In this document: positions 1-5,263 of the stretch, piece after piece | Layout of the letters: every line of letters starts with the position of its first letter | Numbering within the stretch: position 1 is the stretch's first letter | The notes under the pieces: generated by a model | What the model was told of the DNA's origin: nothing | The model's input: the letters and a program-made list of their open reading frames with translations, nothing else | The model's database searches: none | From: Coriobacteriales bacterium | GTDB taxonomy: Bacteria > Actinomycetota > Coriobacteriia > Coriobacteriales > UBA8131 | Length of the DNA: 9,577 nt | Direction: 5' to 3' | NCBI GenBank assembly: GCA_031276475.1 | Contig: JAISMZ010000164.1 | Span: 1-9,577, forward strand | Program-made: the position numbers and the translations under genes

Positions 1-77
1 CGGAACGTAGGACGTTAGAACCGTCCCCACGTCCCTATTTCTGCCATCGTCTCAGCGACCGTCCCCACGTCCCTATT
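1..77. repeat. Two 20-bp direct repeats downstream of the kinase gene
   Basis: Positions 20-39 and 58-77 are identical 20-bp copies, spaced 38 bp start to start. Read on the minus strand each is AATAGGGACGTGGGGACGG followed by T. A small inverted repeat, AACGT-AGG-ACGTT, sits at 4-16. No open frame of note covers the stretch. Its position, directly after the stop of the last gene of the signalling operon and next to a hairpin, is typical of REP-like intergenic repeats. Membership of a family associated with REP-type (TnpA-REP/RAYT) transposases is inference from general resemblance; no transposase is present in the window. Confidence 0.8.
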
Positions 78-108
78 CAGGGCCAGATGGCCTGTCCCCA
101 TGGCCCTG
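78..108. repeat. Hairpin-forming inverted repeat after the kinase gene
   Basis: CAGGGCCA at 78-85 is perfectly complementary to TGGCCCTG at 101-108. On the minus strand a further TGG/CCA pairing inside, with a 2-nt bulge, would give about 11 base pairs around a GGACAGG loop. It starts 14 bp past the kinase stop codon. There is no T-run on the minus strand after it, so it does not look like an intrinsic terminator. It could protect the 3' end of the mRNA or be part of the repeat element with the two direct repeats that follow. Confidence 0.65.
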
Positions 109-121
109 CCCTTCTCCACAA

Positions 122-2005
122 CTATAGTTTTACGTACAGCGATGTCTTGAAGATCTCGTTTTCGGCCTCGTATTTCATCGCGCCGTCGTATTTGAGCACC
201 TCGGCGCGCACCGACTGCATGCCGATGCCGCGGCCCTGCAGACCGCGCTTGCGGGAGTAGAACTCGCCGCGACGAACCTTCAGCTGCCCGTCAAAACTGT
301 TATCCATCACCAGGGTGAAGCGCGTTTTATCCACTGTGGTGCTGAGCTTGATAAAACGTTTGTGCTCCTCCACATACTCACAGGCTTCAATCGCGTTTTC
401 CATCAGATTGCCGATGATCACGCAGAGATCGATGTCGAGTATCCGCCCGACCTTTCGCGGTACCACCAGGCGCAGATCGCACTGAATGTCGGCGGCCTCA
501 GCGATGTCCAGATAATGCACCGCCAGGGCGTTGACGGCAAAATTATCGCAGAGGATGCGGTTTGAGATGCTGGGAATGGCGCCATAGAGCGTGTCGATGT
601 ATTCTTTTGCCTCGGCCAGCTCGCCTTCCTCTACCATTCCTTTGATGGCGCTCAGCTGATGGCGCATGTCGTGGCGCAGTTTGCGAATTCCATCGGAGGA
701 GGTGGTCAGCTTCTCATAGAGCGTGCGCTGCATCTCGAGATTGCGATTGACCAGGGTTATCTCGGCCTCCAGTTGTTCGCTGCGCTCGGCGGCGTCAAAG
801 GCCTGATTCACCTGCTGCCAGGCGATAAAGGTCATGATGGCGATGAAGATGGCCAAGCCCGCCTGAACCAACTCTCCGACAGACGGAAAGATCCGCAGCA
901 GCTGGTTGGCGGATTCGAGGATGGAAAAAAGCACCAGCAGGCCGAGCGCAATCAGCAACAGACGGGCGTTGCGATTGCGAAACACGACCAGCTCAAAGAT
1001 CGCATCGAGCATAAAGAGTATCAGCGCAAGAAGTTCTACAAGCTGCGCGTAGGGCCACCATTGGGCAAAGCTGAAGACTCCAGCGAGGTGCGTGGTGATG
1101 ATCGTCACAAAAAACAGTCCGGTGGCAATACACAGACCCATCAGTGGCCAGCGCCGCTGTGGCTGCAAAAAGACCAGGCCGAAGCACAGGAGCGAAACGA
1201 TGCCAAGATAGAAGCCGACGTATTTGAGGTTATAGAGCATCGATGCCTGAGGGAGCAGAAAGATTACCACCGCGTTACTTCCCAACGACCAAATGGCACA
1301 GGCCAGACAGGTCAAACCCAACCAGATGAAAGCACTTGCCAATCCGGCGCGGCGCATGGTCGCCAATCCGATGGGAACCAAAGCCAGCGCACCAAGGAGC
1401 ATCACCAATCCAAGAACCAGCCCGAGCAGATTTTGGGCCAGCAGCTGCTGGAACAACAACACCTCATCACCTTCGCTGAAGCGCGGCACCTCCAAACTGC
1501 TCTGAGTGTCCAATAAGGTATATTCCAGACGCAAATCGAGATCCTCACTGCTGTCAACGACGTCGTCAAAATACTGCGATTCCGCCGCAGTTTCCGGCAA
1601 AGTCACCGAAACCACCATCGGTGGTGGTTGCTTTTGGAAATCCGGATAGGTATTGGGGTCCCCATAGGAGTAAAGCAGACGCCCATCGGCAAAAACCTTC
1701 ACAGGATTGCCATAGGTCTGAAACATCAGGTTGTTCAGCATTCGATAGCCCAGCGTGGTATGCAGCGCGACCTTGCTGCCTGACTCCAGGCCCTCAAGCA
1801 CCGTTGGTGCGCTGATAGTGCCCCGCTCTTCTCCATTGACGCTGACGTTGAAGTCGCTGATATCACGCAATTCGCTATAATAATAAACGATATTGTAGCG
1901 TGATGAAAGTACCTGTCCAACCAGCAGTACCAGCAAAAAAGCAACAACCAAACCATAGGCCACCGCCGCTATGCGCGCGAATAAGCCCTGGCGAGCATGC
2001 GCCAT
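122..2005 (-). CDS. Membrane sensor histidine kinase, 7TM plus GHKL ATPase domain
   Basis: A sensor kinase that should autophosphorylate on histidine and pass the phosphate to the LytTR regulator encoded just upstream. The protein of 627 residues has an N-terminal membrane anchor (about 12-33), an extracytoplasmic region rich in beta-type sequence (about 36-185), and about seven hydrophobic helices between 188 and 397, then a short coiled linker (about 400-435). The dimerisation/phosphoacceptor motif is LRHDMRHQL with His445. The ATPase domain shows the N-box GNLMENAIEAC (Asn533, Asn537), a DNSFDG segment, and the G-box GRGIGMQSV near 592-600. This resembles the 7TMR-DISM layout coupled to an AgrC/SpoOB-like GHKL kinase. 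I chose ATG at 2005, which shares one base with the regulator's TGA stop and has AGGAG 6 nt upstream; a TTG one codon earlier is possible. The signal sensed cannot be told from the sequence. Confidence 0.92.
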   Translation of the reverse strand: MAHARQGLFARIAAVAYGLVVAFLLVLLVGQVLSSRYNIVYYYSELRDISDFNVSVNGEERGTISAPTVLEGLESGSKVALHTTLGYRMLNNLMFQTYGNPVKVFADGRLLYSYGDPNTYPDFQKQPPPMVVSVTLPETAAESQYFDDVVDSSEDLDLRLEYTLLDTQSSLEVPRFSEGDEVLLFQQLLAQNLLGLVLGLVMLLGALALVPIGLATMRRAGLASAFIWLGLTCLACAIWSLGSNAVVIFLLPQASMLYNLKYVGFYLGIVSLLCFGLVFLQPQRRWPLMGLCIATGLFFVTIITTHLAGVFSFAQWWPYAQLVELLALILFMLDAIFELVVFRNRNARLLLIALGLLVLFSILESANQLLRIFPSVGELVQAGLAIFIAIMTFIAWQQVNQAFDAAERSEQLEAEITLVNRNLEMQRTLYEKLTTSSDGIRKLRHDMRHQLSAIKGMVEEGELAEAKEYIDTLYGAIPSISNRILCDNFAVNALAVHYLDIAEAADIQCDLRLVVPRKVGRILDIDLCVIIGNLMENAIEACEYVEEHKRFIKLSTTVDKTRFTLVMDNSFDGQLKVRRGEFYSRKRGLQGRGIGMQSVRAEVLKYDGAMKYEAENEIFKTSLYVKL

Positions 2006-2739
2006 CAAACGCTCCTGACGCTGTTGAACAGGTAGTCATCATAGGCATGTTTAATTCGCCGGAAATCTTTGACCCGAATGTAGGCACGCTCTCCGGTATC
2101 CATTACAAAATCTTCATCAACATCCTCAACGTGATCGAGATTGACGATGAAGGAGCGGTGCGAACGCAGAAACTGTGGACTGGGTAGCATTTTCTCCAAA
2201 GCATCGATGGTCGTAGGTGTACTATAAGAACTACCATCTTCCATAACAATATAAGAACGGCGTTCGCGCGATTCAACAAACTCGATGGCACTGATCGGGA
2301 CGCTCACCGGCTCGCCGTCGCTGATTATGTTCAGCGTGGCGCCCTGAGCACGATCGCGTTTGACAACAGCCAGTTCCAATGCGTCAAGAACGTCCTCATA
2401 CTGTATCGGCTTGAGCATATATTTATAGGCATTCAAACGATAACTCTCGCGGGTAAAATCATCAGAGGTTGTCGTAAAGACGATGACCACCTGGCTGTCC
2501 AACTCTCGGATGCGCTCGGCAACCTGCACGCCTGTAATCTCCCCCATGTAAACATCAAGAAAGACCAGATCGAAGGCCTCGGCGGTGAATACTTCGAGAA
2601 ACGCCTCACCCGTGCTAAAAACTTCCACACTCGTTAGCAGTTGCGACTCCTCAATGAAGCCAACAAGGATCAATGCTTCACTGTCCACATCTTCACAGAC
2701 TGCAACGCGCAGTGGATTTGCTTTATCCTGATCACTCAT
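2005..2739 (-). CDS. LytTR-family response regulator
   Basis: A 244-residue two-component response regulator that should bind DNA when phosphorylated by the adjacent kinase. The receiver domain (about 10-128) has the acidic pocket Glu16-Asp17, phosphoacceptor Asp62 in FDLVFLDVYMG, a switch Thr around 89-91, and Lys110 before Pro111 in YMLKP. The C-terminal LytTR domain (about 138-240) has the family hallmark FLRSHRSFIVNLDHV near 190-204, and a basic stretch VKDFRRIK near its end. LytTR proteins usually bind paired 9-10 bp direct repeats upstream of target promoters. Its ATG at 2739 has a modest GGTGGG site 5 nt upstream. Its stop overlaps the kinase start (TGATG), so the two are translationally coupled. 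Target genes are unknown; the membrane protein gene upstream and its own promoter are reasonable guesses only. Confidence 0.95.
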   Translation of the reverse strand: MSDQDKANPLRVAVCEDVDSEALILVGFIEESQLLTSVEVFSTGEAFLEVFTAEAFDLVFLDVYMGEITGVQVAERIRELDSQVVIVFTTTSDDFTRESYRLNAYKYMLKPIQYEDVLDALELAVVKRDRAQGATLNIISDGEPVSVPISAIEFVESRERRSYIVMEDGSSYSTPTTIDALEKMLPSPQFLRSHRSFIVNLDHVEDVDEDFVMDTGERAYIRVKDFRRIKHAYDDYLFNSVRSV

Positions 2740-2771
2740 TAACGCCCACCAATCTCACAATTGACAGCACT

Positions 2772-2801
2772 ATTGTACTGGATTTTATGAATAGGTGTGC
2801 A
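2772..2801 (-). promoter_or_regulatory. Candidate promoter for the regulator-kinase operon
   Basis: On the minus strand there is a TACAAT -10 hexamer (2772-2777) and a weaker TGCACA -35 hexamer (2796-2801), separated by 18 bp. Transcription would start near 2765, about 26 nt before the regulator start codon. This is a consensus match read by eye. Confidence 0.45.
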
Positions 2802-2927
2802 CGAGACAGAGCTCATTGGTTGTAAAATAATTCAGCAGACTCTCAAAAGGATATGCAAAACCCCGGGGGTAAGCCCTCGTATCCGCACAGCGCGACAGGT
2901 CGCCCAGAAAGCCTCCTCAGCGATGTC
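2802..2927. other. Rest of the gap between membrane protein gene and regulator gene
   Basis: Non-coding sequence. It has a small perfect inverted repeat GCGAC-AG-GTCGC at 2892-2903 and a CCCCGGGG-containing stretch near 2862-2869, but no hairpin followed by a T-run on the minus strand. I see no convincing intrinsic terminator for the membrane protein gene. Confidence 0.4.
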
Positions 2928-3635
2928 TCAGTTGTTGGCCTCGTACAAACGCGAAAGATCGATATCAAAGCGCTTTACCAGGAGATTTTTAAAGAAAGCG
3001 ATCGCGGTCAAAACGCCGAGTATGAAGGCCATCAGCACGCCCGCACCCAGCATCAGCAGACCCCGCGCATCGGGGCTCCAGCTTTCGGTGGCGGTAGCGA
3101 TGCCACCACCAACCAGTTGCGCGATAAACATACTGGCTATGATGATCACCAATAATGTGGCAAACGAAGTGGTCTTGGAAACCTTACGCTCATGCACGCC
3201 AGCGCGAACGCGGACGACCTGATAGGTTATCAGGAAGCTTAGCGCATAGACTAACCAGGGGATTAAGAATACCAGCGTCGGGGTGTCGGGGCTTATCAGG
3301 TGACCGCCGATCACCACTAAGCTGAGCACATAACCAGCGATCTCGAGTGACAGGCCGGCCTGAGTCAGATAGGTGTTGCGAACGCGTTGCTCGCGCATTT
3401 CACTATTCCAAATAGCAAATATCAGCCCACCCACGCCAAATCCCGCCTGCACAAAGGCCGCCACCTCCAGAGTCATCGTCTGGGTGGCAAGGCCGACCAA
3501 AAAGCCGAGCAACGCGATAAGGATCCCCAAACCGGCTAACACATAGAGGTTGAAGCTATTGTACAGTCTGCTCTGCGCGCTATTGTTCGCAAAGACATAG
3601 TTTTCAGCCTGCTCCTTAGTAGTGATCTCTGACAT
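2928..3635 (-). CDS. Six-helix integral membrane protein of unknown function
   Basis: A 235-residue protein that I do not recognise. It has a hydrophilic N-terminus (about 1-28), then six hydrophobic helices at roughly 29-50, 57-76, 93-112, 119-140, 157-178 and 193-215, paired as three hairpins. A short charged loop with Arg/Lys (about 141-155) lies between helices four and five, and a basic/acidic tail ends the protein. There is no catalytic motif, cysteine cluster or signal-cleavage site that I can see. The frame extends up to a TTG at 3731, but I chose ATG at 3635 because AAAGGTGG lies 8 nt upstream and the extra residues would be unlike the rest. It has its own candidate promoter and lies just before the two-component operon, so it could be a partner or target of that system, which is a guess. 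Confidence 0.75.
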   Translation of the reverse strand: MSEITTKEQAENYVFANNSAQSRLYNSFNLYVLAGLGILIALLGFLVGLATQTMTLEVAAFVQAGFGVGGLIFAIWNSEMREQRVRNTYLTQAGLSLEIAGYVLSLVVIGGHLISPDTPTLVFLIPWLVYALSFLITYQVVRVRAGVHERKVSKTTSFATLLVIIIASMFIAQLVGGGIATATESWSPDARGLLMLGAGVLMAFILGVLTAIAFFKNLLVKRFDIDLSRLYEANN

Positions 3636-3703
3636 TTTATTGCCCACCTTTCGTCTGCGATCCTGGTGTTGTTGCTTACTACATGATACAGGAGTATTTG
3701 ATA

Positions 3704-3731
3704 GAGATATGCTGGATTTACGAAAAATCAA
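3704..3731 (-). promoter_or_regulatory. Candidate promoter for the membrane protein gene
   Basis: In an AT-rich gap, the minus strand has TTGATT (3726-3731) as a -35 and TATCTC (3704-3709) as a -10 with a 16-bp spacer. The leader would be roughly 65 nt. The gap of 151 bp after plsC, unlike the overlapping junctions before it, supports a new transcription unit here. Confidence 0.4.
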
Positions 3732-3732
3732 T

Positions 3733-3768
3733 AAAAAACACAGATTTTACATTTGCGAAATGATCGCA
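3733..3768 (-). other. Weak stem-loop and T-run after plsC
   Basis: TGCGA (3754-3758) and TCGCA (3764-3768) form a 5-bp stem, and a run of six T on the minus strand lies at 3733-3738. The run is 15 nt past the stem, too far for a canonical intrinsic terminator. It may end the biosynthetic operon poorly or not at all. Confidence 0.2.
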
Positions 3769-3786
3769 GCTTGAAGGCCAGCCCTG

Positions 3787-4470
3787 TTAGCGCGGAGGCT
3801 CGATGGAATAGACCGCATCCATGCAGTCCCGGGCAAACCTCTGATAGCGCTCAGACTTCTGCAGACCCTGATAGCGGGGATCATCAAGCGAGAGCGGCTC
3901 CCCAAAGGCCAGCGTCACCCGGGGAAAATGCCAGCGTCTGGAGCCGGGCGGGCTGATCTTTTCAGTGCCCCAGAGCCGTACCGGCAAAACATCGGCCCTG
4001 GCCATGGCGGCTATCAGGGCGATGCCTTCGTGTGCCTGCGACGGGTTGCCCTCCCGTCCCCGGGTGCCTTCGGGAAAGATACCCACCAGTTCGCCGCGCC
4101 GAAGCATCGCCGCCGCACGTCGAATGGCCCTGGTATCGGCCACACCGCGACGGATGGGAAAAGCGCCCTCCCAGGAAGCCAGCCGGGCGATGGCAGGATT
4201 GGTGAAAAACTCCTGCTTGGCCAAAAAACGCAGGGGCCGGGGCCGAACGGCAATGATTGCGAACACCGGGTCGAGGTAGGAATGATGATTGCCGCAGATG
4301 ATATAGTTTTTTTGTGTAGCCAAAAGCTCGGAGGAGCGACCGTAGGCGCGAAAGCGAAACAGAAGCCTCGCAAATAGGCGTGCCAGGCCGGCAAAAAAGG
4401 TCGCAAAGCGCTGAGGAAAGTGTCCAGCGCCTTCAGCCGGGCTGTCCCAGAAATGCTCCAGCGGCTTCAC
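3787..4470 (-). CDS. plsC: 1-acylglycerol-3-phosphate acyltransferase
   Basis: Transfers an acyl chain to lysophosphatidic acid to make phosphatidic acid, at the inner face of the cell membrane. The 227-residue protein has all the PlsC/LPLAT motifs: NHHSYLDP at 61-68 with the catalytic His62-X4-Asp67 pair, the WEGAFPIRRG block at 100-109, FPEGTR at 132-137 that binds the glycerol phosphate, and VLPVRLWG at 161-168. A hydrophobic, basic N-terminal stretch (about 21-43) probably associates with the membrane. The GTG start overlaps the cmk stop as GTGA, with GAGGAG 8 nt upstream, so translation is coupled to cmk. A cmk-plsC pair is common in Gram-positive-lineage genomes. Exact acyl donor preference cannot be told from the sequence. 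Confidence 0.93.
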   Translation of the reverse strand: MKPLEHFWDSPAEGAGHFPQRFATFFAGLARLFARLLFRFRAYGRSSELLATQKNYIICGNHHSYLDPVFAIIAVRPRPLRFLAKQEFFTNPAIARLASWEGAFPIRRGVADTRAIRRAAAMLRRGELVGIFPEGTRGREGNPSQAHEGIALIAAMARADVLPVRLWGTEKISPPGSRRWHFPRVTLAFGEPLSLDDPRYQGLQKSERYQRFARDCMDAVYSIEPPR

Positions 4471-5228
4471 GGGCGCTGCTCCTCGGCTGGTTCGCGTCGG
4501 GCAGCGGTGGTTTGCAGCGGCTCGCGTCGGGCGGCGGCAAGCGCGATGATCCGCTCCACTACCTCGTCTATCGTAAGCTCGGTGGTATCCAGTAAAACGC
4601 TGTCAGCAGCAGCAACGAGCGGCGCGGCGGCTCGCGTGGAGTCAGCGGTATCGCGACGCTGGATATCGGCGAGAATGGCGTCCTCATCCAAACCGTTATA
4701 ATCCTGCCCGGCACTGCGCGCTTTCTCGACGTTTTGCTGATAGCGCCGATGCGCCCGCTCCTCGGCCGTGGCGGTGAGAAAGACCTTTAACTCGGCGTCG
4801 GGAAAGACAACGGTTCCGATGTCGCGCCCCTCCATAACGGTGTCGCCGGCGTGGCCGATGACCCGCTGCTGCTCGGTGAGGGCCGCGCGCACCCCCGGCT
4901 CGGCTGAGACGGGCGAAACCGCGACGTCAGTGGCGGGAGTGCGGATCTGCGTGGTAACCTCCCGGCCGTTGATGAACACCTGTGAAGGGGTCGCCCTGCC
5001 GGGCAGATAACCAAAGGTGATGGGCTCATCGGCGGCAATTCGGCGCATCGCCTGGATGCTCTCATCGGGCAGTGGCGGATTTAGTTCGAGCCCTTCCTCA
5101 AGAGCGCGCCAGGCCACTGAGCGATACATGGCGCCGGTGTCCAGATAGGCAAAACCCAGCCTGGTGGCCACCAGCTTGGCCACGGTGGACTTGCCGGAAC
5201 CTGCCGGCCCGTCTAGTGCGATGATCAT
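4467..5228 (-). CDS. cmk: Cytidylate kinase
   Basis: Phosphorylates CMP and dCMP to the diphosphates in the cytoplasm, salvaging pyrimidine nucleotides released by RNA and lipid turnover. The 253-residue protein starts MIIALDGPAGSGKST, with the P-loop GPAGSGKS at 7-14, then YLDTGAMYRSVAW (28-40), the VMEGRDIGTVVFP block (131-143) and RRDTADSTR (191-199), which in this family contacts the CMP and the lid. Family length is about 220-230, and the excess is a C-terminal tail of about 20 residues in which an AARREP sequence occurs twice ten residues apart. The ATG at 5228 has AAAGGAC 6 nt upstream and lies 35 bp after the aroA stop, consistent with one operon. Confidence 0.96.
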   Translation of the reverse strand: MIIALDGPAGSGKSTVAKLVATRLGFAYLDTGAMYRSVAWRALEEGLELNPPLPDESIQAMRRIAADEPITFGYLPGRATPSQVFINGREVTTQIRTPATDVAVSPVSAEPGVRAALTEQQRVIGHAGDTVMEGRDIGTVVFPDAELKVFLTATAEERAHRRYQQNVEKARSAGQDYNGLDEDAILADIQRRDTADSTRAAAPLVAAADSVLLDTTELTIDEVVERIIALAAARREPLQTTAARREPAEEQRP

Positions 5229-5263
5229 CTCGGCGTCCTTTCTGACAGCGGTAACTCAAAGCT

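Noticed and set aside
659..1516. A 285-codon plus-strand open frame opposite the kinase gene
   Set aside because: It is antisense to well-supported kinase helices and has a Gln/His/Lys-rich composition typical of the reverse complement of membrane-protein codons.
2862..2903. Terminator after the membrane protein gene
   Set aside because: CCCCGGGG cannot fold without a loop, and the small GCGAC/GTCGC stem has no T-run after it.
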